A DNA stretch of 64,000 nt, taken from positions 4,526,001 to 4,590,000 of the forward strand of contig NZ_CP071238.1 in the NCBI RefSeq assembly GCF_017299535.1. The letters run 5' to 3'. Below the pieces are notes generated by a model. The model ran no database searches and had not been told where the DNA came from. It saw only the letters and a list, made by a program, of their open reading frames with translations. The stretch is from Serratia marcescens subsp. marcescens ATCC 13880. Its GTDB lineage: Bacteria; Pseudomonadota; Gammaproteobacteria; Enterobacterales; Enterobacteriaceae. The stretch's first letter is position 1. Every line of letters begins with the position of its first letter. Positions 9,315 through 17,979 of this stretch are shown piece after piece. The translations under genes and the position numbers were made by a program.

Positions 9315-11231
9315 TCAACTCCGGCTCAGGCAGTCCAGCGCCACCGCTTTGAAGCTGTCGAAGCTGTCGCTGCCCAGCAGGCGGCTCATTGAGCGTTCAC
9401 GCACAAAGGTGACGAACAGCTCGTAGATCGCCATTGCCTCTTCATAGTCGCTCTTGCTGATCGCCAGCAGGAAAATCACGTGCGCGATCTCACCTTCCCC
9501 CCAGGCGACGCCCTGCGGCGCCAGCAGCGTCACCACCACGGTCTTTTTCGCCAGCAGCCCCAGCGAGTGCGGCAAGGCGATGCCTTCGCCCAGCAGCGTG
9601 GAGACGATCGCCTCGCGTTCGACCACCGACGGATAGAAGTCCGCGCCGACGTATCCTTCCCGCTCCAGCTGGCCGCATACCCGGCTGAACAGCTCCGCCT
9701 GCGTCAGCGGCTCGTCGAGCACCATGAAATGCTCGGCGTCGAAGAACTTCTCCAGCATGTACGGTTTGGTGCGATCCACCAGCACCAATTTGCCCAGTTG
9801 CTCCAGCTGATAATCGGTCGGGAACGGCGACATCACCACCACCGGCTTGTTCTTTTCGCCGATGCGGGCGTTGGAAATCACGAAGTCTTCGTCGATGTGC
9901 GCAAGCATCTCATAATCGCGCAGCGAGACGATGCGCGTCATCACCAGTTGCGGATACTTGCGCGCAATCTGCGCCTGGATCATGCGCACCGTCGAGTTGC
10001 CGGTATCGCACACCAGCATCACCTGCGGGTGGCGTTCATAACCGATGTTGTAATGCCGCTCCAGCCCCACGCCGATGTGCAACACCAGATAGCCGATCTC
10101 GTTTTCACTCAGGGTATAGGGGGTGTATTTGCCCCAGCTGGAGACCGCCGCCAGCGTCACGTCGTAAGCCATCGGATAGTGCTGCTTGATGTTGGCCAGC
10201 AGCGGATTGGGGATGTTGATCTGGTATTTCACCCGCGTAATCATGGTCTTGATATGGGTGAGCAGATCGGCCCGCAGCTGCTCGTCGCCCTGCAGATTGT
10301 AGTTATAGTGTGCGTTGATGTAGGACAGGATGTAGTCCACCAACGCTTCTTCATCGTCGGCGTTGATCTCGGTCGGTTGCACGTCCTGCACGCGGCGTGC
10401 GGCGATGTTGACCCGCAGATAGGCCTCTTCGGCCATCGAGATCTCTTTGCCGGAGACCGCGCGCAGCTCCGCCGCCAGACGGGTCGACACCTGGCGCACC
10501 GCCTCGTCGCCGTCCTCCACCTCGAAGTCCGGCAGCGGATAACCGTCGTTGATGCGCCGCAGGGCCACCGCGCAGTAGAAGATCAGGTACTGCTCGCCCT
10601 CGTCGGTCAGGCGAATGGCATATTGCGACAACAGCGGGTGCAGCAATCCGGCGAACGCCGCCACCTGCGGCTGCAACAGGATCTCGTTGTTGAGCAACGG
10701 GTTCTCGGCGTCGGCCAGCTGCAGCTGGAACAGCAGATCGGTCAGGCAGGCGCGGATCGCCATCTCCGCGCCGAACAGCTTCATGCCGTAGCGCGGCTTG
10801 GTTTCGATCGTCAATTGATAGTGCGCCAGACGCTCTCTCACCTCAGCCATGTCGTTTTGCAGCGTGCCGCGGCTGACGAACCACTCGTCGGCCAGATCTT
10901 CCAGTTTGAGAGAGAAGGCTGAGGTCAAAAAACGCACCAGCAGATAATGCACCCGCTCCTGCGCACTGCGCGGGGTAACCTGTTTGCGGCGCTCCTGATG
11001 CTGCAGGGCGCTGAACAGCGCGGCGTTATCGACCTGCAAACGATAGCCGGCCCCGCGGCTATGCACGAAGCGCGCGCCGTATTTGTCCAGGATCTCGTTC
11101 AGCGCGGTGATATCCGCCCGCACCGTGCGGGTGGACACGGCGAAACGCTTCGCCAGCTCATCCTGCGGCAAAGTCTCGGTTTGCAAAGCATCGAACAAGT
11201 AAGCCAAACGCGGGTAAGGAAATCGCACCAT
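9315..11231 (-). CDS. PRD-containing transcriptional activator with PTS EIIB/EIIA domains
   Basis: This 638-residue regulator belongs to the BglG/MtlR group. In order it shows an N-terminal HTH (DELAKRFAVSTRTVRADITALNEIL), two PTS regulation domains, an EIIB-like domain with a cysteine in LVCDTGNSTVRM and an EIIA_2-like domain with histidine in GIALPHS. Such proteins are switched by phosphorylation from PTS components. The start at 11231 (MVRFPYPRLAYLFD) is chosen because the upstream extension is proline/arginine-rich and non-homologous. It is the last gene of the minus-strand DUF4310 cluster and is its probable regulator. The ligand is unknown. Confidence 0.85.
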   Translation of the reverse strand: MVRFPYPRLAYLFDALQTETLPQDELAKRFAVSTRTVRADITALNEILDKYGARFVHSRGAGYRLQVDNAALFSALQHQERRKQVTPRSAQERVHYLLVRFLTSAFSLKLEDLADEWFVSRGTLQNDMAEVRERLAHYQLTIETKPRYGMKLFGAEMAIRACLTDLLFQLQLADAENPLLNNEILLQPQVAAFAGLLHPLLSQYAIRLTDEGEQYLIFYCAVALRRINDGYPLPDFEVEDGDEAVRQVSTRLAAELRAVSGKEISMAEEAYLRVNIAARRVQDVQPTEINADDEEALVDYILSYINAHYNYNLQGDEQLRADLLTHIKTMITRVKYQINIPNPLLANIKQHYPMAYDVTLAAVSSWGKYTPYTLSENEIGYLVLHIGVGLERHYNIGYERHPQVMLVCDTGNSTVRMIQAQIARKYPQLVMTRIVSLRDYEMLAHIDEDFVISNARIGEKNKPVVVMSPFPTDYQLEQLGKLVLVDRTKPYMLEKFFDAEHFMVLDEPLTQAELFSRVCGQLEREGYVGADFYPSVVEREAIVSTLLGEGIALPHSLGLLAKKTVVVTLLAPQGVAWGEGEIAHVIFLLAISKSDYEEAMAIYELFVTFVRERSMSRLLGSDSFDSFKAVALDCLSRS

Positions 11232-11282
11232 TCTGTGTCCGTCAATCAGGTAGCCCACCCGGCGAACCGGGCGGGCCACGGG

Positions 11283-12497
11283 TTACTTCGCCGGCGGCAG
11301 GAACGCCATTTGCGAGGGGCTGCCGATCGGCAGATAGCCGCCCACAAAGCTGAGTTTGCCGTCCGTCGGGTTGACGCTGAAGCGGGTGACGTTATCGCTG
11401 CGCTGGTTCAGCGCATACAGATAGCGGCCATCCGGGCTCAGCGCCAGCGAACGCGGATAATCGCCGCGGGTCCAGGTTTCCGCCACCGGTTTCAACTCGC
11501 CGCCGGCGCCCACGCTGAACTGGGCAATGCTGTTATGCAGTCGGTTGGCGACGTACAGCGTGCCGCCGTTTTTGCTGAGCGCCAGCCCCGAGGCGAAGCT
11601 GGTGCCCTGATAGTCGGCGGGCAGCGCGGAAACCGCATGCAGTTGTTTCAGAGTACCTTTTTGGCGATCAAAACGGTAGCTGGTCAACGTCGAGGCTTCT
11701 TCGTTCACCAGCAGCACGGTGTCGCCGTCCGGGTGGAACACAAAATGACGCGGGCCGGCGCCGGCGGAAGAGGCGGCGATCCACGGCGGATCGTTCGGCG
11801 TCAGGCGGCCGCTCGCGGCGTCAAAGCGCCATTGGTAGATGCGATCCAACCCCAGATCCGTGGAGAACACGAACTTGCCGCTCGGATCGCTGGCGATCAT
11901 ATGGGCATGCGGGCCGTTGTGATCGCTGATGGCGAAGCTGCCGTTCACCGCCGCCGCCGGTTTGGCCGCGCCCGCCGGCCCCTGCTGTTGCTGCACCGAG
12001 CTGGCGGCGCCCAGGCTGCCATCCGCTTCAATCGGGAAAGCCGCCACGCTGCCGCTGACGTAGTTCGCCACCAGCAGATGGCGGCCGTCCGGCGTCGAGG
12101 AGAGATACACCGGCCCTGCCCCCTGCGAATCCACCTGATTGAGCTGAGCCAGTGCGCCATCGGCCGGATTGATCCGGTAGGCGGTGATGCCGCCGTGCTT
12201 GCCGCCGTTGAAATCGGCCACTTCGCTGGCGACATACAGCGTCTTGCCGTCAGCGCTCAACGTCAGCTGGGCCGGATTCGGCACATTGCTGACCAGCGTG
12301 GCGTGGCTCAGCGCGCCGCTGGCCGGATCGACCTGCACCCGGTAAACGCCTTCGCCGTTGGGATTGTAGGTGCCGATATAGGCAAAATGAGATGACGTGG
12401 AGTTCATTGCATCCTCAGCATGCAGCGCCGGGCCGGTCACGGCCAGCAGCGCCAGGAACAACGCGGAGCGTCGGGTTGGAACCTGCCAGTTTCGCAT
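11283..12497 (-). CDS. Lactonase family protein, 6-phosphogluconolactonase-like beta-propeller
   Basis: This 404-residue protein has repeated propeller blades with motifs such as LALSPDGRYLYALN and LTLSADGKTLYVAS, typical of the seven-bladed Pgl-type lactonase family. The start at 12497 follows GAGGATTACT and yields a signal-peptide-like N-terminus (MRNWQVPTRRSALFLALLAVTGPALHA), so it may be exported. E. coli Pgl is cytoplasmic, which argues against a simple pentose-phosphate role. It lies between the aldolase and the regulator of the cluster, separated from the aldolase by a structured repeat. The substrate is unknown. Confidence 0.8.
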   Translation of the reverse strand: MRNWQVPTRRSALFLALLAVTGPALHAEDAMNSTSSHFAYIGTYNPNGEGVYRVQVDPASGALSHATLVSNVPNPAQLTLSADGKTLYVASEVADFNGGKHGGITAYRINPADGALAQLNQVDSQGAGPVYLSSTPDGRHLLVANYVSGSVAAFPIEADGSLGAASSVQQQQGPAGAAKPAAAVNGSFAISDHNGPHAHMIASDPSGKFVFSTDLGLDRIYQWRFDAASGRLTPNDPPWIAASSAGAGPRHFVFHPDGDTVLLVNEEASTLTSYRFDRQKGTLKQLHAVSALPADYQGTSFASGLALSKNGGTLYVANRLHNSIAQFSVGAGGELKPVAETWTRGDYPRSLALSPDGRYLYALNQRSDNVTRFSVNPTDGKLSFVGGYLPIGSPSQMAFLPPAK

Positions 12498-12507
12498 AGT
12501 AATCCTC

Positions 12508-12706
12508 AGTATATATCCGTCATCTTTCAACCCGCAGCGTTGTTGGCTGCGCAGTTACTCGGCCCATCCATGGGCCTCACCCCTTCGGGGCCGCTGCAAG
12601 CAGCGTTTAAATCTGCTCCCGGCAGATTTTTCACCCCAGTCACTTACTTAAGTAAGCTCCTGGGGATCCTTAGCTGCAACTTGAAAGCTATAGGCTATAG
12701 GTAACG
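12508..12706. repeat. Structured palindromic intergenic repeat
   Basis: Terminal inverted segments CTTTCAA (12524-12530) and TTGAAAG (12681-12687) enclose tandem hairpins: GGCCCA/TGGGCC (12561-12576), CCCC/GGGG (12580-12590), AAATCTGC/GCAGATTT (12609-12629), and CCCCAG/CTGGGG (12634-12665) around the palindrome CTTACTTAAGTAAG (12643-12656). It resembles the small palindromic, MITE-like repeats scattered in Serratia and Yersinia intergenic regions. Copy number cannot be judged from this window. Confidence 0.65.
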
Positions 12707-12773
12707 GCGGCGCGGCATGCCGCGCCACGGGAAAACCTTCGCCTCCCAGCGTTTACCTCATCCCATTACGCGT

Positions 12774-13514
12774 TCAGCCCACCAGCGTTTTGGTCATCGC
12801 CAGTAGGGTTTTCACGTCCTGCGGGCGCGTGTCGCCGCTGGCGGCGTCGATGATCGAGCTGTAGATATGCGGGATCACGCGTTTCACGCCGGCCGCCAAC
12901 GCGATCTCGACGATCGGCTCAAAGTTCTCCAGATCGATGCCGCCGGTCGGCTCCAGCATGAAGTCATGCTCGGCGCAGGCCTTGGCGACGTACTGGTATT
13001 CGTCCTTGCACTTCAGGCCACCCATCGGGAAATACTTGATGGAGCTGCCGCCCATGTCTTTCAGCAGGGCGATGGCGGTTTCCACCGGCACGATGCCGTC
13101 CGGCGCCGCGGCGCTCAATGGGCCGGTAGAGATCTTCACCCAACCGACGCGGCCGGTCGGCGACACCAGGCCGTTGACCACGCTGTCGTTCTGGCCCAGC
13201 AGCGCGCGGCTGGCGCCGACGCCGGTAAACACCTGGTTAACGTGCTGCGGCTGCACCTGCTGAGCGATCAGGCTGACCATCGCCGACTGCTTCGGATCGC
13301 CGGCGCCCAGGCCGACCGAGAGCGCGTTTTCAATCAGGCGCGCATAGCGCAGCATGTCGGTCACCGCGCTATCGACATCCGGGTAGTTCTTGGAGAGCAC
13401 GCCCACCAGCACATGGCCTTCCGCCGCGGCGTAGATGTCCTGCGCGTTGGCTTTGGAGCCGGCCAGCACGTTCAGGCAGACGCGGTCGCGATAGTAGTTA
13501 GGCTGCAGCTTCAT
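12774..13514 (-). CDS. KDGP/KDPG-type aldolase (DgaF family)
   Basis: This 246-residue TIM-barrel protein belongs to the family of DgaF/EF_0839, 2-dehydro-3-deoxy-phosphogluconate aldolases that yield pyruvate and glyceraldehyde 3-phosphate. The segment SSIKYFPMGG resembles the Schiff-base lysine region of KDPG aldolases (KxFP), and EPTGGIDLENF resembles the phosphate-binding loop. Its start overlaps the stop of the upstream PLP enzyme by 4 bases. In Salmonella the same two enzymes finish D-glucosaminate catabolism, suggesting a 2-keto-3-deoxy acid phosphate as intermediate here. The exact substrate is not shown. Confidence 0.82.
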   Translation of the reverse strand: MKLQPNYYRDRVCLNVLAGSKANAQDIYAAAEGHVLVGVLSKNYPDVDSAVTDMLRYARLIENALSVGLGAGDPKQSAMVSLIAQQVQPQHVNQVFTGVGASRALLGQNDSVVNGLVSPTGRVGWVKISTGPLSAAAPDGIVPVETAIALLKDMGGSSIKYFPMGGLKCKDEYQYVAKACAEHDFMLEPTGGIDLENFEPIVEIALAAGVKRVIPHIYSSIIDAASGDTRPQDVKTLLAMTKTLVG

Positions 13515-14629
13515 GCTTGTTTCTCCGTAAACAGGTTTTTGATACAGCTAAAGACGGTCATCAGCTGTTGCTCGTCGACGCTGCGCACGTCGACCTCAAT
13601 CTTGCCCTCGTTGGCCTTATAGCCGCGGAAGTAGATGGCGATGTCGCCGGTTTTCAGCGCCTGGACGATGTCATAGGTCGACCGCCCCAGCACCGCCTCA
13701 TCAAAGGTGATCTCGGCGCGAGCGATATCGCGGCCGGCGCTGTCCCAGACGGTCTTGGCGCTGACGCCGGTCAGGGTGTTGAGGCTGTCGAGGAATGGCG
13801 TCATCCGCTCCACCATCTGTTGCCCGGTGGTTTTCTCAAGCGTCAGATAGCTTTCAATCGCCTGCGTCAGGCCGAGGATGCCCTCTTTGCCGACCTTCAT
13901 CGCCCGGCCGATGCCGCCGGATTGCAACTTCACCCACTCGACGAACTGTTTCTTGCCGATCACGAGACCGCTGGTCGGCCCCTCGATGGCTTTGGCGCCG
14001 CTGTAAATCACCAGATCGGCCCCCATCTGGTAGTAACACATCAGATCTTCTTCCGCCGCGGCGTCGACGATCAGCGGCAGGTTATGTTTGCGCGCCACCA
14101 CCGCCGCCTGTTCGACGGACAGAATGCTTTTCTGCACGCAGTGGTGCGATTTGACGTACAGGATCGCCGCGGTCTGCGGCGTGATGCAGGCTTCAATCTG
14201 CTCCGGCGAACATTCGTTGGCGTACCCCGCCTCCACCACCTTGCCGCCGCCCAGCGCCACCATGGTGTCCACCGGCGCACCGAAGTTGACGTTGTGACCG
14301 CGCGGCAGCACGATCTCGCGCGGCACGGTCACCGGCGCCGAGTGCAGGTTCACCAGCAGATTGGCGTTATCTTTAACGATCACCGCCGCCACCGACTGGG
14401 CGATGCCCGCCGAGGCGCAGGAGACGATCACCGCATCCTCCACGTTGAGCAGATCGGCGATGTAGGCGCCGGTCTTGTTGACCAGATCCTTGATTTCGAA
14501 ATAGTGGTTCAGGCCGTAATCAACGGCGTCGATCACGTCCTGGCGCGGCGTAGAAACGCCGAGAATGGTCATGCGGCCGGAGGTGTTGATCACCTGCTTC
14601 AAACCGTATTTTTCATAAATCGAAGACAT
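13511..14629 (-). CDS. PLP-dependent ammonia-lyase-like enzyme (DgaE/SelA-related)
   Basis: This 372-residue protein belongs to the SelA-related PLP family that includes Salmonella DgaE, D-glucosaminate-6-phosphate ammonia-lyase. The probable PLP lysine lies in LVIYSGAKAIEGPTSG, with the upstream PLP-contact segment LPLIVDAAAEEDL. It overlaps the aldolase gene by 4 bases at its 3' end and the amidohydrolase gene by 17 bases at its 5' end, so the three enzymes are tightly coupled. A deamination/dehydration of an amino sugar acid feeding the aldolase fits the order. Confidence 0.82.
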   Translation of the reverse strand: MSSIYEKYGLKQVINTSGRMTILGVSTPRQDVIDAVDYGLNHYFEIKDLVNKTGAYIADLLNVEDAVIVSCASAGIAQSVAAVIVKDNANLLVNLHSAPVTVPREIVLPRGHNVNFGAPVDTMVALGGGKVVEAGYANECSPEQIEACITPQTAAILYVKSHHCVQKSILSVEQAAVVARKHNLPLIVDAAAEEDLMCYYQMGADLVIYSGAKAIEGPTSGLVIGKKQFVEWVKLQSGGIGRAMKVGKEGILGLTQAIESYLTLEKTTGQQMVERMTPFLDSLNTLTGVSAKTVWDSAGRDIARAEITFDEAVLGRSTYDIVQALKTGDIAIYFRGYKANEGKIEVDVRSVDEQQLMTVFSCIKNLFTEKQA

Positions 14630-15752
14630 GGCTTGCCTCCCCTTGTTCGGTTAATAGGATTTCCCCAGCCACCACCGCGGCCAGCGGCACCAGCAGCCGT
14701 TCACCCTCGGCGGTTTGCCCTTCGGCGTCGGCGAACACCTGCGGTTCGCGGCGCAGTTCAAACAGTGTGAAATCGGCGTCATAGCCCGGCTCCAGCCGCC
14801 CTTTGCCGCTCAGCTGCAGCGCCGACGCGGCGTTCTCCGTCACGCAGGCGATCAACTGCGGCAGCGTCAGGCCGACGCTGAAGAACTTGGACATCACCGT
14901 CGCCAGGCTGTGCACCGGCCCGTTCATGCGGTTGCGGCAGTAAATATCGGAGCTGATGGTGTGCGGCAAAATGCCCAGCTTGATCGCCTGGCGCGCCACC
15001 TCGAAGCTGAAGCTGGCGGTGCCGTGCCCTACGTCGAGCAATACGCCGCGCCGCAGCGCGCGCTGGATAGACTCGCGCAGCGTGCCCGCCGGCGTCAGAA
15101 TGCGGTTCGGTTTGCCGTTGTAGCAGTGGGTGATGATGTCGCCGCGGGTCAGCAGATCGGCGATCTCGTCCAGATCCGGCGGGTTATTGCCGATATGCAC
15201 CATCAACGGCAGCTGGCGGTTTTCCTGCTGGATCTCTTTGGCCAATACCAGCGGGCGAGTGCCGTTCTTGCCCACCACGCTGCTGCTCATGCGCGCCTTG
15301 ATGCCGATGACAAAGCCGGGGTGGTTGGCGATGGCCTGGCCGGCCTCGCGCTTGTCGATGTCCGTCATCTCCGCCAGCTCGTTCTGCCGCAGCAGGCCGA
15401 TGCGCGAGATATTGAGGAAGGCGAAAACGTTGGTTTTGGCGCTGCGCGTCAGCTGATAAAAGGCGTCGATATCGTCGGCGCCGGTGCTGCCGGCATCGAC
15501 CACGCTGGTGACGCCGCTGGCGACGCCGACCCGATCCGGCTCGTCATGGTAAATCGGCGATTCGGGATAGCAATGCACGTGCGCGTCGATCCAACCGGCG
15601 CTCAGGCGGCAGTTGCCCGCCAAATCCAGCTGGCGAACGGCGCTGACGTCCGCCGCCAACCGCCCCACCGAGGCTATTTTGCCGTCTTTCACCGCCAGAT
15701 CGATCAGCGTATCGTCCGCCAGTCTGGCGCCTCTGATTACTAAGTCATACAT
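14613..15752 (-). CDS. Amidohydrolase/deacetylase family metal-dependent hydrolase
   Basis: This 379-residue amidohydrolase-superfamily protein has the metal-binding pattern: HVHCYPES near the N-terminus (HxH), the probable carboxylated lysine in GIKARMSSS, histidines in PLMVHIGNNPP and ITHCYNGKPN, and the catalytic aspartate in ISSDIYCRN. It resembles the COG3964 group (EF_0837 type), in which acetyl-ester or acetyl-amide hydrolysis has been seen in vitro. In this operon an N-acetyl group removal before the DgaE-like step is plausible but inferred. It overlaps the next gene by 17 bases. Confidence 0.8.
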   Translation of the reverse strand: MYDLVIRGARLADDTLIDLAVKDGKIASVGRLAADVSAVRQLDLAGNCRLSAGWIDAHVHCYPESPIYHDEPDRVGVASGVTSVVDAGSTGADDIDAFYQLTRSAKTNVFAFLNISRIGLLRQNELAEMTDIDKREAGQAIANHPGFVIGIKARMSSSVVGKNGTRPLVLAKEIQQENRQLPLMVHIGNNPPDLDEIADLLTRGDIITHCYNGKPNRILTPAGTLRESIQRALRRGVLLDVGHGTASFSFEVARQAIKLGILPHTISSDIYCRNRMNGPVHSLATVMSKFFSVGLTLPQLIACVTENAASALQLSGKGRLEPGYDADFTLFELRREPQVFADAEGQTAEGERLLVPLAAVVAGEILLTEQGEASHVFDL

Positions 15753-15812
15753 ACCGCATTGCTCCTGTTAGCCCGGGTGCCGCCGTATCGGGCGGCGCCT
15801 GGCGCAGGCCTC

Positions 15813-16466
15813 TTAAGAAATGGCTACCGGGAAGATCGCCCCCAGGATCATCGCGCCGAGGATCGCTCCGCCGGTGATCGGTTTACCCCAGATATAGAAC
15901 AGCAGCGCGCCGAGCAGCGAACCGATGCCGATCGGGATCGAGGCAGTCATCGCCGACAGGATGATCAACGGCCCGAGGAAACGGCCCGACGAGTTGCCCG
16001 CCCCCATCATCACGTCCGCCCCGTAGGTGGAGTTGCTCTGATTGATGGTGAATTTGCGCGCCAGAATGATCACGTAACCGATCGCCAGGCCGATGATCAG
16101 ACCGGTGGCCAGCGAAGCGGCGAAGTTGGCGACCGGGAACACGATGCCGGCCCCCAAAAGCAGCGCCGGCACGCCCAGCCCGACGCCGGTCTGGATCGCG
16201 CCGCCGATGTCGAGGATGCCCACCAGCGAGCCTTCGATGATGCGCGCGAACAGGAAGCTGGCGCCGAACGCCGCCACCGCGCCGTATACGCCGGTATCCA
16301 TCCCCGCCCGCAGCATGGAGACGAACGCCACTTCGTTAAAGGCGCCGATGCCGTACAGGTAGTACATGTGCGTCCCGGCGAACACGCCGGAGGACAGCAG
16401 GCCAACAAAAATCGGGAATGACCAGTCGGCGTACCAGAAGCCTTTTTGGGTTTGCTCTTCCATCAT
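15813..16466 (-). CDS. DUF4310 family membrane protein
   Basis: This 217-residue integral membrane protein has about six hydrophobic segments and glycine-rich stretches, with the motif FWYADWSFPIFVGLLSSGVFAGTH near the N-terminus split over the first helix. It matches the DUF4310 (EF_0833-type) family, always found beside DUF4311, DUF4312 and the SFCGS protein. GGAG precedes two adjacent ATG codons (16466 and 16463). It lies eight bases after the DUF4311 gene. I infer it is one membrane subunit of a transporter; no biochemical role is known to me. Confidence 0.8.
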   Translation of the reverse strand: MMEEQTQKGFWYADWSFPIFVGLLSSGVFAGTHMYYLYGIGAFNEVAFVSMLRAGMDTGVYGAVAAFGASFLFARIIEGSLVGILDIGGAIQTGVGLGVPALLLGAGIVFPVANFAASLATGLIIGLAIGYVIILARKFTINQSNSTYGADVMMGAGNSSGRFLGPLIILSAMTASIPIGIGSLLGALLFYIWGKPITGGAILGAMILGAIFPVAIS

Positions 16467-16474
16467 CCCGCTCC

Positions 16475-17251
16475 TTATTTACCGCTCAGGGTGTTGTGAA
16501 TGGCGTCCAGCCAGCCCGGCACGCCGAGGCTGAAGGACTCGAGAACTTTCATGTCGAAGCCGCGGAAGAAGCCGCTCAGCACGAACAGCAGCACGATCAC
16601 CGCCATCATGATCTTGGTGATTTTGTTCCAGCCGCTCTCTTCCACGCCCTTGCCGATCAAAATGCCCAGCACCAGGCCCGGTACGGCGTTGCCCATGATC
16701 AGCTGCGCCAGGCCGCCGAAGATGGTGCCCCAGAAGCCGGAACGGCGCCCGGCGTCGATCGCCGCCAGCCAGAAGATCACCGGCATCACGGTGTTCACCA
16801 GCAGGTTGGCCGCCGGCACCAGCACCTTGATGGCGGTGACCTGCAGCGCGGCAGGCACGGCGGAAGCGGTAGTATTGAGGAAGGCCACCACCAGCATGCC
16901 GATGATGCCGCAGGCAATGGCCATTTTTTTCGGATCGTGCAGCGTTTGCGCCAGATTGCGGTTCTTGACCATCAGGGCCGCCGCGCCCCAGTGCGGGATG
17001 ATGCGGTGATCGACGTCCTGCGTGAAGGAGCCCGCCGCCACGGAAGACGCCCAGGCGTTGAAGAAGAAGCCCAGACCGAATGAGAAGTGGGAAGCCGGAT
17101 CGCCCTCGCAGGAGTTCAGCTCGCCCAGGGTGCGAAACGCTCCCATGCCCTGTGTTGTCGGCGCGTGGAACATGCGTGCGGCGCCGGCCCCTACGCCGAC
17201 CCCCACCAGCCCACCGATAATAATCGATTTAAATAAGATGATTAAAAACAT
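16475..17251 (-). CDS. DUF4311 family membrane protein
   Basis: This 258-residue membrane protein starts with a hydrophobic helix (MFLIILFKSIIIGGLVGVGV) and has several further transmembrane segments. A conserved-looking polar loop near residues 28-60 contains RMFHAP and LNSCEGDPASHFSFGLGF. It matches the DUF4311 (EF_0832-type) family and sits directly upstream of its DUF4310 partner. The two proteins resemble paired membrane subunits as seen in some PTS permeases, but no PTS phosphorylation site is visible. Function unknown. Confidence 0.8.
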   Translation of the reverse strand: MFLIILFKSIIIGGLVGVGVGAGAARMFHAPTTQGMGAFRTLGELNSCEGDPASHFSFGLGFFFNAWASSVAAGSFTQDVDHRIIPHWGAAALMVKNRNLAQTLHDPKKMAIACGIIGMLVVAFLNTTASAVPAALQVTAIKVLVPAANLLVNTVMPVIFWLAAIDAGRRSGFWGTIFGGLAQLIMGNAVPGLVLGILIGKGVEESGWNKITKIMMAVIVLLFVLSGFFRGFDMKVLESFSLGVPGWLDAIHNTLSGK

Positions 17252-17281
17252 CAGTATACCCTTTCATTTATGCTAACGTTT

Positions 17282-17578
17282 TTATTTCGTGACGAAGACA
17301 ACCTTCTCGGTATTGATAATGGTTACGTTCACGGTTATTTCCAGAGAAACGGCATAGCTCTTTCTTTCGCGCGGCAAAAAGAAGAAAAGAAATTTCTCTT
17401 TAGTTATTTTCTCTTCCGCCTTCACTACGCTGACGTCCTGCGGCTCGATGCGCAGCAGAATATTGTTGGTGGACTTTAATACCGCGCCCTGCACATTAGC
17501 CAAGGCGGAAGCAAAAGCTTTCGCTTTGCTGTCGCCTTTACCCTCCACCTTTACCGATGTGGTATATTGCTCTTTCAT
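17282..17578 (-). CDS. DUF4312 family small soluble protein
   Basis: This 98-residue protein (MKEQYTTSVKVEGKGDSKAKAFASAL) is predicted soluble apart from a short hydrophobic patch, with alternating beta and helical character. It belongs to the DUF4312 (EF_0831-type) family that co-occurs with DUF4310 and DUF4311. Its ATG shares one base with the stop of the upstream SFCGS gene (TAATG), implying coupled translation. It may be a cytoplasmic subunit of the transporter. No catalytic residue is obvious. Confidence 0.75.
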   Translation of the reverse strand: MKEQYTTSVKVEGKGDSKAKAFASALANVQGAVLKSTNNILLRIEPQDVSVVKAEEKITKEKFLFFFLPRERKSYAVSLEITVNVTIINTEKVVFVTK

Positions 17579-17943
17579 TATGGGTTGCCATGTTTTTTGA
17601 CGTAGGCTTCCACCAGTTTCTGGCCCAGCTCTTCTTTATCCATAAAGCCGAAACCCAGCACGTTGCAGCCTTCGTTAATTGCCGTCACGCCCTCTTCCAC
17701 CGAACGCATGCCGTATTTGGCCTTGTAGCCGTATTTGGTTTGCGCGGTAATCGCGCCTGCGCCGCCGCTGCCGCAAAAAGAGATGCCCAGCTGCGCGTTT
17801 TCCGCTTTCATGACGTCGCCCAGCTTCATGTCGGCCGCCACGCCGGGGATGACCACCGCTTTTCCGCCTGCGTTTTCAACGCCCTGGCCGACTTTTTGCC
17901 CTTTGCCCAAACGATCGCCGATCACTACGGTAATTTGACCCAT
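17578..17943 (-). CDS. SFCGS family glycine-rich protein (DUF2620, YhfU-like)
   Basis: The 121-residue product contains the signature ISFCGSGGAGAITAQ around the middle, with a conserved cysteine, and an N-terminal MGQITVVIGDRLGKGQ resembling a nucleotide- or phosphate-binding loop. The family is also found as YhfU in the E. coli yhf operon, which likewise contains a PLP enzyme, a transporter and a PRD protein. The cysteine might act as an EIIB-like phosphate acceptor; this is my speculation. It is 36 bases downstream of the PRD gene. Confidence 0.78.
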   Translation of the reverse strand: MGQITVVIGDRLGKGQKVGQGVENAGGKAVVIPGVAADMKLGDVMKAENAQLGISFCGSGGAGAITAQTKYGYKAKYGMRSVEEGVTAINEGCNVLGFGFMDKEELGQKLVEAYVKKHGNP

Positions 17944-17979
17944 GGTATATTCTCCTGATTGAAATCGATGCGTTAACCG

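Noticed and set aside
9480..10922. 480-codon plus-strand open frame opposite the PRD regulator
   Set aside because: Low-complexity RH/QH-rich mirror frame of a clear multidomain gene.
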